Position numbers and translations under genes: made by a program. From NCBI GenBank assembly GCA_034440635.1, contig JAOTON010001351.1, positions 1,784,501 to 1,848,500 of the forward strand: a stretch of 64,000 nt of DNA. Reading direction: 5' to 3'. The notes beneath the pieces are model-generated. The model had not been told where the DNA came from. It did no database searches and saw only the letters and a list, made by a program, of their open reading frames with translations. Positions within the stretch are counted from its first letter, which is position 1, and every line of letters starts with the position of its first letter. The DNA comes from Lepas anatifera (Eukaryota; Arthropoda; Thecostraca; Lepadidae). Shown here one piece after another: positions 44,947-55,973 of this stretch.

Positions 44947-47900
44947 CAGGTGAGGCTGGGGGATAATGTTCGCATATGCAATATCTCGTGTGCAGGTGAG
45001 GCTGGGGGATAATGTTGGCATATGCAATATCTCGTGTGCAGGTGAGGCTGGGGAATAATGTTGGCATATGCAATATCTCGTGTGCAGGTGAGGCTGGGGA
45101 TATTGTTGGCATATGCAATATCTCGTGTGCTGGTGAGACTGGGGAATAATGCTGGCATATGCAATATCTCGTGTGCAGGTGAGGCTGGGGAATAATGTTG
45201 GCATATGCAATATCTCGTGTGCAGGTGAGGCTGGGGGATATTGTTGGCATATGCAATATCTCGTGTGCTGGTGAGACTGGGGGATAATGTTGGCATATGC
45301 AATATCTCGTGTACAGGTGAGGCTGGGGGATAATGTTGGCATATGCAATATCTCGTGTACAGGTGAGACTGGGGAATAATGTTGGCATATGCAATATCTC
45401 GTGTACAGGTGAGACTGGGGGATAATGTTGGCATATGCAATATCTCGTGTACAGGTGAGGCTGGGGGATATTGTTGGCATATGCAATATCTCGTGTACAG
45501 GTGAGGCTGGGGGATAATGTTGGCATATGCAATATCTCGTGTACAGGTGAGGCTGGGGAATAATGTTGGCATATGCAATACCTCGTGTACAGGTGAGACT
45601 GGGGGATAATGTTGGCATATGATATCTCGTGTACAGGTGAGACTGGGGAATAATGTTGGCATATGCAATATCTCGTGTACAGGTGAGACTGGGGGATAAT
45701 GTTGGCATATGCAATATCTCGTGTACAGGTGAGGCTGGGGGATAATGTTGGCATATGCAATATCTCGTGTGCAGGTGAGGCTGGGGGATAATGTTGGCAT
45801 ATGCAATATCACTGTGCAGGTGAGGCTGGGGGATAATGTTGGCATATGCAATATCTCGTGTACAGGTGAGGCTGGGGATAATGTTGGCATATGCAATATC
45901 TCGTGTACAGGTGAGGCTGGGGGATAATGTTGGCATATGCAATATCTCGTGTACAGGTGAGGCTGGGGGGATATTGTTGGCATATGCAATATCTCGTGTA
46001 CAGGTGAGGCTGGGGGATAATGTTGGCATATGCAATATCTCGTGTACAGGTGAGGCTGGGGAATAATGTTGGCATATGCAATATCTCGTGTACAGGTGAG
46101 GCTGGGGGATAATGTTGGCATATGCAATATCTCGTGTACAGGTGAGGCTGGGGGATAATGTTGGCATATGCAATATGTCGTGTACAGGTGAGGCTAGAGG
46201 ATATTGTTGGCATATGCAATATCTCGTGTGCAGGTGAGACTGGGGGGATAATGTTGGCATATGCAATATCTCGTGTACAGGTGAGGCTGGGGGATAATGT
46301 TGGCATATGCAATATCTCGTGTACAGGTGAGGCTGGGGAATAATGTTGGCATATGCAATATCTCGTGTACAGGTGAGGCTGGGGAATAATGTTGGCATAT
46401 GCAATATCTCGTGTGCAGGTGAGGCTGGGGAATAATGTTGGCATATGCAATATCTCGTGTGCAGGTGAGGCTGGGGGATATTGTTGGCATATGCAATATC
46501 TCGTGTGCTGGTGAGACTGGGGAATAATGCTGGCATATGCAATATCTCGTGTGCAGGTGAGGCTGGGGAATAATGTTGGCATATGCAATATCTCGTGTGC
46601 AGGTGAGGCTGGGGGATATTGTTGGCATATGCAATATCTCTGTGCTGGTGAGACTGGGGGATAATGTTGGCATATGCAATATCTCTGTACAGGTGAGGCT
46701 GGGGGATAATGTTGGCATATGCAATATCTCGTGTACAGGTGAGGCTGGGGGATAATGTTGGCATATGCAATATCTCGTGTGCTAGTGAGGCTGGGGAATA
46801 ATGTTGGCATATGCAATATCTCGTGTGCAGGTGAGGCTGGGGAATAATGTTGGCATATGCAATATCTCTGTGCAGGTGAGGCTGGGGAATAATGTTGGTA
46901 TATGCAATATCTCGTGTGCAGGTGAGGCTGGGGATATTGTTGGCATATGCAATATCTCGTGTACAGGTGAGACTGGGGAATAATGTTGGCATATGCAATA
47001 TCTCGTGTACAGGTGAGACTGGGGGATAATGTTGGCATATGCAATATCTCGTGTACAGGTGAGACTGGGGAATAATGTTGGCATATGCAATATCTCGTGT
47101 ACAGGTGAGACTGGGGGATAATGTTGGCATATGCAATATCTCGTGTACAGGTGAGGCTGGGGGATAATGTTGGCATATGCAATATCTCGTGTGCAGGTGA
47201 GGCTGGGGGATAATGTTGGCATATGCAATATCTCGTGTACAGGTGAGGCTGGGGGATAATGTTGGCATATGCAATATCTCGTGTACAGGTGAGGCTGGGG
47301 GATAATGTTGGCATATGCAATATCTCGTGTACAGGTGAGGCTGGGGGATATTGTTGGCATATGCAATATCTCGTGTACAGGTGAGGCTGGGGGATAATGT
47401 TGGCATATGCAATATCTCGTGTACAGGTGAGGCTGGGGAATAATGTTGGCATATGCAATATCTCGTGTACAGGTGAGGCTGGGGGATAATGTTGGCATAT
47501 GCAATATCTCGTGTACAGGTGAGGCTGGGGGATAATGTTGGCATATGCAATATGTCGTGTACAGGTGAGGCTAGAGGATATTGTTGGCATATGCAATATC
47601 TCGTGTGCAGGTGAGACTGGGGGATAATGTTGGCATATGCAATATCTCGTGTACAGGTGAGGCTGGGGGATAATGTTGGCATATGCAATATCTCGTGTAC
47701 AGGTGAGGCTGGGGAATAATGTTGGCATATGCAATATCTCGTGTACAGGTGAGGCTGGGGAATAATGTTGGCATATGCAATATCTCGTGTACAGGTGAGG
47801 CTGGGGGATAATGTTGGCATATGCAATATCTCGTGTACAGGTGAGGCTGGGGGATAATGTTGGCATATGCAATATGTCGTGTACAGGTGAGGCTAGAGGA

Positions 47901-48283
47901 TATTGTTGGCATATGCAATATCTCGTGTGCAGGTGAGACTGGGGGGATAATGTTGGCATATGCAATATCTCGTGTACAGGTGAGGCTGGGGATAATGTTG
48001 GCATATGCAATATCTCGTGTGCAGGTGAGGCTGGGGAATAATGTTGGCATATGCAATATCTCGTGTGCAGGTGAGGCTGGGGAATAATGTTGGCATATGC
48101 AATATCTCGTGTGCAGGTGAGGCTGGGGGATAATGTTGGCATATGCAATAACTCGTGTACAGGTGAGGCTGGGGGATAATGTTGGCATATGCAATATCTC
48201 GTGTGCAGGTGAGGCTGGGGGATAATGTTGGCATATGCAATAAATCGTGTGCAGGTGAGACTGGGGGATAATGTTGGCATGTG
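44947..48283. repeat. 46-bp minisatellite, about 73 copies
   Basis: The unit is CAGGTGAGGCTGGGGGATAA followed by TGTTGGCATATGCAATATCT and CGTGTA or CGTGTG. Length varies (45-47) through the G-run and small deletions, so frames drift but rarely close. Minus-strand open frames of up to 960 codons (HMPTLSPSLTCTRD repeats) result and are not genes. Blocks of units are themselves duplicated: the rare GTCGTGTACAGG..GGCTAGAGG unit appears near 46172, 47553 and 47876 with the same neighbours. Confidence 0.97.
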
Positions 48284-48799
48284 CCATATCTTGTTGGCTG
48301 AAATCAATACACATTCCAAATTTCAGCTTAATCAAGTTAGAAGTTTCCGAAACTTCGTTGTCGTTTGGTGTCCTCGAATCTGAAGTGACATCTCGTTTGT
48401 TCGTCGAATAAAACCATATAGCGGACGTCTGGTTTATTGCACTGTAATTTCGTCTCTTCTCCATTCACATCACAAATAAATTTTCATGGTTACAGCACTC
48501 GTGACTAAGCTTACCGTAAAAAACTGCCAAACATTAAAACCTAGGCTTAAATGGAATTTTTCATCCAATGAATAGCATAGGTTTTATCAAAAATGCGTTC
48601 CTCAGAAGCTCCAGGGACTTGATATTCCTTCTTCGCTTGACTGCCAGAATCGGAGTTGGACTGACGAGATTCACCATCGTGACAAAGTCTACTTATGGAA
48701 AAATAATTGAAATTTTACAATCAGCGGGAAGCCAGACTCAAAAAAGTTGGTACCTCCAAGAAAATGCAAAGACCTGGCTGGAGTTAATATGTTGCTGAT
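48284..48799. other. Spacer, no gene
   Basis: It may include the upstream part of the LINE below, but I cannot read endonuclease motifs. Confidence 0.45.
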
Positions 48800-50420
48800 T
48801 TGTACAGCATCGCTAGAGTAAATAGAAAAATGTGGATTGCTGACAGAAATAAATGTCTTTTGTTCGAGCTTAATCACTCTTCGAATTCGAAGTGCGAGTA
48901 TGCACTAGGATACATCAAGAAACACAAAGATGAAATGTGTAGAGATTGTGTGCCCTTCGATGAGAATACAGAATACAGAGATTACCTTGTTAGAAAAATA
49001 GCTTAATTGCATCATCGATCTTTTTGGCATGAAACTTAGCAAATTCAGGGCGGCAAGGTATGTACCTTTACCAACTTCTACAGACAGAGTTAGTGGAGAC
49101 GAAGCAATTACAGAAGAATGGAAAAAAAATTTGAAAGTCCTTCTTAATGGCATAAATGATGGAGGTTCAGAATATGCTTCCCGAATCACAACTTCTTTTG
49201 AAGACATTATGATGTCATCTGAGGAAATAAGAAATGCTATTCTATAGCAGAAACCTAATAAAGACCCTGGCTTGAATGATTTAACACGCGCACTAGAGGT
49301 GAGGGGGGGCTAGGAGGTCCCCCATCTGTTTTTCCGAGGTGGCCGGAGAACCGCTCGTAGCCGAAAAACAATACTTGGCCACACTTGGGAGAATTTAACG
49401 GTGCGTCGATTGGTGAAAGAATTTTGAAAATCGGTTGAATTTTTTTCTTATAGGCCTTCAAAATCAGACCTGCATTTTGAGATCCCCACAACCACGCGAT
49501 CGGACAAGTTTACTTGCATTGGAGACCGAGTTGTGACGTCATAACGCCACATAACCGGGAGGATATGTCCAGGCCACCTTACATAAAGGTCAAAGTTAAG
49601 ATCAAAGGTCACAGGTCAAGGTCATATTAGCACTTTCAAGGTCATTGAACTCAGTGTCTCCGATCAAATGGTGTTACCCGGGCTGACATAAATTATGCTA
49701 TGACGTCATATTTAAGGTACCTCAATACAACGTTCAAGGTCAAAGATCAAGGCCAAAGGTCATTGGGAACAGTCAATCATCGTTTCCCGCCAAACAGTTG
49801 CTATAGTACTAGTCATATTGTACATTATAAGTAGTATACCGTATTGTGAACTTTAAGGTCAATGACCTTGAATGACCTTGACCCTGAAGTTCTAGAGGAT
49901 GTTCTCTGGGACCTTTCCTCTATGACCCTGGTCCGCCTTTGGCTTATTCCCGCCTTTGTCTCGCACAATGAAGACATTTTCGAATCGGTCCCCAGCATGG
50001 CCAATATTTGACCTTTATGACCTCGTTTGACTTTGAAGATATAGGCCAATAACAATTAGTCATAATTTAGATCACCAAGCGTCCATCCACCTTCCAAACG
50101 GCGTTGTTCTACGCCTCTTAATTTCCGAGATCTTAGGGGGCCTAACAGGCCCCCTCCATTGTGCGTTAGTGCCAGACCCCTCTCCAGAGCGGGTGTTAAC
50201 TGCTGAGCACATTTCAGAATGTCCCCTACACATTATTTAGTTTAATTGGGAAGCTTTTCACTTTTTTCTTCATGGATTTGTAGCAAGGGAAAATGCTAGA
50301 GGTGGTATAAATATGTGTGGGAAAAAATAGAGCCGGTATGATAGCATGCAGGAACTATCGACCTACTGCATTGGCGATTATTTTTAGTTTAGGCTGTATC
50401 GTATTGTTTCAAAAGTTAAG
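48800..50420 (+). pseudogene. LINE ORF2 remnant (reverse transcriptase N-terminus), split by a TTAA element
   Basis: ORF2 would encode the endonuclease/reverse transcriptase that copies a non-LTR element. The first piece (to 49284) includes PLPTSTDRVSGDEAITEEW and SSEEIRNAIL. A TAG stop and then QKPNKDPGLNDL follow. This is the linker before RT domain 1, where the usual consensus is NKxPGxDGLTAEH. The frame is interrupted at TTAA 49281-49284 and resumes at 50200 in the same frame with TAEHISECPL. After another stop it continues to NYRPTALAII, an RT domain-1 motif, ending near 50420. Stops and frame breaks make it dead. I cannot place the clade. Confidence 0.8.
49281..50199. mobile_element. 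Family A TTAA element inserted in LINE RT
   Basis: TTAA at 49281-49284 and 50196-50199, length 919 bp. The left end is TTAACACGCGCACTAGAGGT. The right end, GCGGGTGTTAA, is preceded by the palindrome GGGGGCCTAACAGGCCCCC (50136-50154). The body has many AGGTCA motifs (AAGGTCAAAG, ACAGGTCAAGGTC). Its removal at one TTAA restores the LINE frame. Confidence 0.9.
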
Positions 50421-50619
50421 CACACAAACGATTTAAAAAAATCATGACCTTTGCTGACCTCTGGTGGATTTGGTTGTGATCTGACCTCAAAATAGATTAC
50501 AGCAAACAGATTTTCCGTTTCAAGAGCTTTCCAAAGATGTTTAGAAATTTGATCTAGCGTTTCTAGAAGCCGAGTCACACCCTGGTTTTGTCAACCTCAT
50601 TTAAGGAGAACAGATCATC
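50421..50619. other. Possible further family A-like debris
   Basis: Contains TGACCTTTGCTGACCTCTGG and GATCTGACCTC but no termini that I can identify. Confidence 0.35.
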
Positions 50620-50760
50620 ATACTTGGGGTTTTGGGGCGCGCCGATCTCCTGGGCCATTCGGCGCCCATACCAATGAATTAAGAAATACACATCGTGGTA
50701 TTACTCGGTTCAGCCGATGTTAAAATGGCGGGGTGAGAGACACAGATAAAAAACAAACAA
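50620..50760 (-). mobile_element. 3'-end fragment of a LINE related to 36991-40317
   Basis: On the minus strand ATGGGCGCCGAATGGCCCAG and GCGCCCCAAAACCCC parallel the ATGGGCGCAAAATGACC and GCGCCCTAAAACCCC of the 36991 element. No AAC tail is preserved. Confidence 0.5.
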
Positions 50761-51097
50761 ACGAGTCGATGGTAGGACGAGCTAAGCAGTCAGAGGTACT
50801 AGCAGTCCGAATTGCCTTGCATGGTTTCAGATATGACGTCATAACCCGTTGACCTGACCTGACTAGATATCAATGTTTTGTCATAAGTTGTCACATTGCT
50901 CACCCTAGAAGCCTGCAAAGCGTCGCGCGTCTCATTTGAATCGGCTTGGAATCATTCGCGAAATACTGAGGGGGCCCGATCGGCGGTGATGGCCTATAAT
51001 AGTGTCTCATGCTGACTCCTAAGCAAAGCATCGGAAGAGAAACGAATGGCATTGTGGCTTCAACAAATGTCCGCGTGCCGTCGGTATAGGTACCTAA

Positions 51098-51308
51098 TCG
51101 GGGGCCGGGGTGGCTTAGTGGCTTCGTTGCCAGACTGCGGAGCGGATAGCATGGATTAACGTGGGTTCCATCCCCACGGCGGGAAACCGCCTTCCGTGCC
51201 CGATCTGACCCTGTGGAGAGGATCCTTAAACACCCACGCCAATACTCCCTGTAATTGGGCAAGTGTGCCTGTTGGGAGTGGCCCCAATAAAATAAAATAA
51301 AATAAATC
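51098..51308 (+). mobile_element. tRNA-derived SINE with AAATA tail
   Basis: The head has A box TGGCTTAGTGG at 51111-51121 and B box GGGTTCCATCC at 51163-51173, a spacing normal for a tRNA. A roughly 100-bp body ends GGGAGTGGCCCCAATAAAAT, followed by (AAATA)n. The head does not fold into a convincing cloverleaf, so it is a retroposon and not a tRNA gene. It would need Pol III and LINE enzymes to move. Confidence 0.85.
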
Positions 51309-51448
51309 GCTTGTTTTCAGGCAGAGGCGTCACCACTGTAGGTAACTTGGGGTGTCATCCCTTCCCCGCGCTTGGAAATTGGGGGGGGCGGCTACCAATA
51401 TTAGCTGGGAATATCATTAAAGATGCCTATCTTAAGTGATCATAGGGT

Positions 51449-51716
51449 CAGGGGCGTAGCCAGGATTTCGCTCAGGGAGGGGGGGCCGAAGGGCCCCTGC
51501 AACAGCGCCAAAGGGGTCCTGATGGGTAAAAAGGGCCCTGCTTGTTACAGAATAGAGTGCTGAAGAGGGCTTAAGAGGGCCCTGTCTGGTATGGAATTTC
51601 AAATTTGGCCACAGAGCATAGTGCGGGTTCGCGCGGCCCGTGTCCTCAAGGGGCCCTTCGGGCCCTCAGGGGAGGGGGAGTGGCTGTCCCTGCCGCCCCC
51701 CTTGGCTACGCCCCTG
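51449..51716. mobile_element. hAT-type MITE, 268 bp
   Basis: Terminal inverted repeats CAGGGGCGTAGCCA (51449-51462) and TGGCTACGCCCCTG (51703-51716) match the classical hAT end. They are flanked by 8-bp direct repeats CATAGGGT (51441-51448) and CATAGGGC (51717-51724), a hAT-size target duplication with one change. It codes for nothing. Confidence 0.92.
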
Positions 51717-52293
51717 CATAGGGCTTTATTAGCGTCAGAGTTTGGCCGCTGCGTATAGGCCGGAGAAAGCAAAGGTTTAACCACAGGATACAACAGATGA
51801 AAAATTAAAATCCGGCCAAATCCGCCAGTATTATCCGGTCAGCTTCCAGGCTGAATTCCGGCAAATCCGTTGCCGGCCGGATTTTAAAAAGTCGAATCCA
51901 ATGAATGTCTCTAGTTTTTACCGGGTGCCAAAATATGGGCCACCTAAAACTTGTCTTGCTAAAACGCTAGCACTTATCAGATACATGTCCCTCCATTATA
52001 GCCCCGTGGGGAGACTACAGAGCACAAGGTAACAAAATAGCTCAACTGGGAAAAACGATCTAAGCGCGGGTGCCACCAACTCCGCTTTATAACTACGTAC
52101 AATATCAGCACTTCATAGCGTACATACCTGAGGCCTCAACAGGCGGCAAAATGATGCTTCAACGAGGCTACATGAACCTTTACATCAATGTTAACTCTTT
52201 CCCTAGCGGTAATAGACATGTTGGAGAAAAGGCATATACGTCTTTGTGGAGAAGCGTCCGTTTCGCTCGACTGATTTCAGTGCTTGCAGCATA
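51717..52293. other. Spacer, no gene
   Basis: Contains several CCGGCNNNATT(T)CCGGC-like motifs at 51810-51890 (CCGGCCAAATCCGCC, CCGGCCGGATTTT) but no defined repeat. Confidence 0.4.
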
Positions 52294-52751
52294 TTAAAGG
52301 GAATGTGGCACCTTCATAACGTGATTTTAACTGAGATAGCCAAGTTGTAAAGCAAGTCGGAAAACCCGGTACTCAATATGTCATTTGTCTTGGAACTCGA
52401 GATTTCTGTAGAAAAAAGCTAAAACCTACCTGCAATGTACCCCTCATGTACCCTTAGCAGCAGGCCCCAGTTGTCATGACTGCTGGTGTGACGACATATG
52501 CTGACGTCACCATGAGCTTCAGCCAATCGAAGCCCTTGAAGCCTTTCTAGTATGGTAGTGGTTGCCAGATCATGACATCATCCACAGGCAGATATTTATT
52601 TCTTTTCCTAGAGGAGTATTTAAAAAATCAAAATATTGAGCTTATCGTACATTTTCAGAGAAATCATGAGTGGTTTCATTATTTTCGGCTAAGAGTACGC
52701 CTAATTCCACTAAATTTCCAGGATTCGACCAAGGCGCCGCATTCCCTTTAA
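52294..52751 (-). mobile_element. Family B TTAA MITE, reverse orientation
   Basis: TTAA at 52294-52297 and 52748-52751, with ends AGGGAATGTGGCACCTT and AAGGCGCCGCATTCCCT. TGACGTCA at 52502-52509. It is collinear in reverse with 40683-41135, with GATTCGACCAAGGCG at its right end. Confidence 0.92.
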
Positions 52752-53288
52752 AGCGCTTAAATTTTGACAGCGTGACTTTCTACGATTTTCCGCAATTTTA
52801 GAACAGATACAGCATAAACTATCCAAACTTCTGCGCTGTGTAAATATACAGGACTTTCCCGTCGACCGTCCGCTAATTAAAAAAAAACAGTGACGGCAGT
52901 TGGGAATCCATCTCGCGGAGCCGAGCCGCATGAAATTGAAATGGCCATTTGAGATGCAAGACCGCCAAGAAAGGCCCCGCCTGCCGCACAGTCCGGTATT
53001 CGGGCGCATGAGTTTTGCATCTCGGCCATGGCGGTAGAGGCGGCGGCGGCATCGAGCAAAACTGGCGGGCGGGCAGGCGGGCAGGCACTCGGCGTGCGGC
53101 GGTGACGGGGCGAGTGTCGAGACAGCAGCGGCTCCTCCGACAGCGGCCGTCCCCGCCAGCACCTCCAGACACACCCGCCGACACGGACGCAGACCAGGCG
53201 AGTCCCGCGCAGCAGCAGTGGTGAGGCGCGCTCGGGTGGTCATTGTGCCGTCTACCACTCGGCGGGAAGGTCTCCAAATTTTCAGTTA
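52752..53288. other. CpG-rich spacer, no gene
   Basis: Strongly CpG-rich at 53030-53270. Open frames on both strands lack domains. Confidence 0.5.
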
Positions 53289-54132
53289 TTAACACGCGCA
53301 TTGACGGGGGTCTGAGCCACCTTCGCATTGACGGGGGGCGGGTACCCGCCCCCCTAAGATCTCGAGAACCACGGTAGGTAGCGAAAAACGGTAAACGGCG
53401 TTGGGCTGCCCATCCACTTCTCCATCGAAAACAATTGAACCATTTTTTTGTCAGGTCACATTTAAGGTCACGAGAGGTCAAAACATGCCCGTAATAGGGA
53501 TAACATGTAAATCCAGTTTTTCGGTCATTACATCTGAACAAGTAAAGATAGAGCAAAACGACTTAAACTATATGCATCCTCTTAGCAAGCCAAATCGAAT
53601 TATATATAATTTGACCTTGCTAGGTCAAATCAAGGATTTGACCTGACCTGAGGTCAGGTCAGGGTCAAATTATATAAAATGCATATCATTAGAACCGCAA
53701 AGCCCAGGCGAGTCTAATGCAGCTAAAATAAATGCTCATCACCATGCGTTATTGAGTTATTCCGTAAAAATCATTTTTCCCATATATTTCCAATGGAGAG
53801 GTCATACCTCGTACCTGGCCTTAGGTCATCGATATAAGAAATACCGGAACATATTTTAGAGTACTCGGTGGGGCCATTATGTGATGAGTTTCAATCGGAT
53901 AAGTTCACCCTGCTCCGACTTATGCTATCTTAAACTTTTTTTTAGGTCGGGTCACTTGACCTGTACTGGTGACCTGACCTGAGATGACCTAACCTTAAAA
54001 TTTTCACAGAAGTTGTAAAAATGATGAGGGAAAAGGTATACCAAGTACGGCGGCGCTACGCGCCGCCGTTTTTCTACTTTCTCCGAAAAACCCGAGGGGG
54101 CGGGTACCCGCCCCCGTCAATGCGCGTGTTAA
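53289..54132 (+). mobile_element. Family A TTAA element (GGGTACCC subfamily)
   Basis: TTAA at 53289-53292 and 54129-54132, length 844 bp. A perfect 20-bp palindrome, GGGGGCGGGTACCCGCCCCC, lies at 54096-54115. The left end has a roughly 30-bp duplication of CGCATTGACGGGGG. The body holds an exact 23-bp palindrome of GGTCA repeats at 53639-53661. It is collinear in reverse with 32066-32878. Confidence 0.92.
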
Positions 54133-54345
54133 GCTCTATCGCCCGAATCGGCTGCTTTCACAGCTGGTCTCTGCTAGAAATGAGTCTGCGCCGGAAATTT
54201 CAGCGTATACCTTCAGTGCTTTGGCTAAAAAATATATAAGGACGTTGAAAGCTCACAAGCCTTGATGGAAAATGGACCTGAGTGTAAAATGTCATCTCGA
54301 GTACCTATTGTGTAAGTCACTGGCGGATCCACGGATGGGGGGGGC
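54133..54345 (+). repeat. Dispersed repeat, copy 1
   Basis: Similar to 57315-57505: GCTAGAAATGAGTCTGCGCC or GCTAGAAATGGGCCTGCACC, then CTTCAGTGCTT, then AAGGACG..GAAAGCTCA, ending CACTGGCGGATC. The last motif resembles a hAT end. The family is unknown. Confidence 0.6.
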
Positions 54346-54373
54346 TGCATGATGATGTATCTACGAATTATGC

Positions 54374-54399
54374 ATAATATGGCCTAATGGCCATATTAT
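54374..54399. repeat. Perfect hairpin, 11-bp stem
   Basis: ATAATATGGCC at 54374-54384, loop TAAT, and the exact complement at 54389-54399. Confidence 0.9.
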
Positions 54400-54554
54400 A
54401 CATCATTCGCTTGGAATTAGCGAGGGTAAATTAAGCAAGCCCGAATATTGGATCTAGTTTAGCGCAGTCAAAAGCTGAAGCCCAAAAATATATAACCAAC
54501 CCGACTTTTTAACATGTCATGACATCAAAGTTTACCTGAGCCAATAAGTGGTAA

Positions 54555-54594
54555 GACAAGTGGTTCTATTCTCACGATAATAGAACCACTTGTC
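54555..54594. repeat. Perfect hairpin, 16-bp stem, 8-nt loop
   Basis: GACAAGTGGTTCTATT at 54555-54570 is exactly complementary to 54579-54594. The loop is CTCACGAT. There is no coding context. It may be a minimal remnant of a transposon or an unannotated small-RNA precursor; neither can be decided here. Confidence 0.9.
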
Positions 54595-55349
54595 ACGAAC
54601 TATCTACTGCCGTTCGCGGTTTATTTTTTGCCAGTTGGCATAAAAATCAGAGGATCAAGGGGGCCCTCCCGCACTGGGGTTGAGGTAGCTTTGGAGGCTT
54701 TGGGGCATTTCGAAACCCAATGTCACCCTTCAGCAGATTTTCGGAGAAGTGAGGTCGTTTGGACAATGCAAGTATGGAAAAGCTGCCTGCAAGTATTCTC
54801 AACGAATATTTGGACTAGTTTTCGAATGCTTCAGACACACTATGCGTGACTCGGAGCTCAGTTTAAGAACTCATTCAATTTATACTCGCCATGGCGCACA
54901 AATTTCGTTTGGGCTTCAGGCGCATGCATCAATTGTGCCACGGATTTATTCGTTAGTTGAGTGAGGTGCTCAGCGTGAGCCGCGCGCGAGCCTAGCGAAG
55001 AGAAAACCAGTGGCTTCTTGGCCAAAAATCTGACCTGTGCTGGCCCAAGCAAATGAAACATGGTAGGTTTTCGCTGAATGTACTATTGCAAGTCTATCGA
55101 TCATTGAGGGAATACATAAGAAATATACATAATCAGGCTATTATGAAAAAGAGCGGTACCTTAACCGATTGAACAGCGCTCACCTCAATTTGTTTTTCTT
55201 CGACTTGGCATTCCGTTCCACGCAGGGACATTTTACAATGAATCAAATTCAAGCAAGAAACACAAATTACGGTCATCTACGCGTTGATAAGTGATCTTTA
55301 TGGCGCATTGATCCTCTATCTACAGCAAAATTTGACGAGCCATCCACAG
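54595..55349. other. Spacer, no gene
   Basis: No supported feature. Confidence 0.45.
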
Positions 55350-55786
55350 ATTTACCCATTTTTTACAACCCGTTTTCAGTTATTCTGGTGCCCTTGAGAA
55401 GACAAGACCGCCCTCCTCATTCCTTGATGTAACAATTCTGCAAACATGGACTTTTTGAAATAACGTATGTGACGTTTGTGTTGTTCTATGAGCTACGCGA
55501 GTCCTTGAAGGAGCCCTTCTGCTTTGCTCACGAAATTCACGTAGTCTTGAAACATCTTTACTGCCCTTCGATTACGCCATTCGTAACCTTTCCTACGCTG
55601 CAGAAATAGTTGAGCCCCGTTGTCATCCTCCGTTTGAGCAGGGACATGCAGCCACGTCGGCCTGGACATCTGCATCTCGCTGAACAGAAACCACGGTCTC
55701 TCATCCACCAGGCCTGGCATCCAAGTAGGCTCTTCGAATTGTACTTCATCATTTGTATAGTCATCAGCCATGCCACAGTTTATCAT
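55350..55786 (-). pseudogene. Fragment of an unknown multicopy protein, left copy
   Basis: On the minus strand, Met at 55786 opens 97 codons to 55493 with PWFLFSEMQMSRPTWLHVPA and AVKMFQDYVNFVSKAEGLL. Nucleotide similarity to the inverted copy at 56690-57050 runs beyond the stop (ACGCACCAGAATAACT-type phrase near 55380). The 5' end of the frame is unsupported upstream. I do not recognise the family. Its duplication and lack of flanking exons suggest a gene fragment carried by repeats. The two copies flank a minisatellite in opposite orientations. Confidence 0.4.
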
Positions 55787-55973
55787 CTGTTCTGCGATTC
55801 CTTTTTTTGCCAGATGCTGATCTTATCGCAGCAAAAGGCAAACACCACGATCTGAGATGTGATATACTATATGTGCCGGTTAAACCCAGTCAGCGCTCCC
55901 TCGGCCAGCGCCGTCTACGATCCTGAGAAGCTCTTGACACAAGTCTCAGCCACTGCGGGGTGCATCCACTGCT

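Noticed and set aside
44901..48464. Frames of up to 960 codons with HMPTLSPSLTCTRD repeats
   Set aside because: They are translations of the 46-bp minisatellite. Units vary in length and the frame drifts, which real coding repeats would not tolerate.
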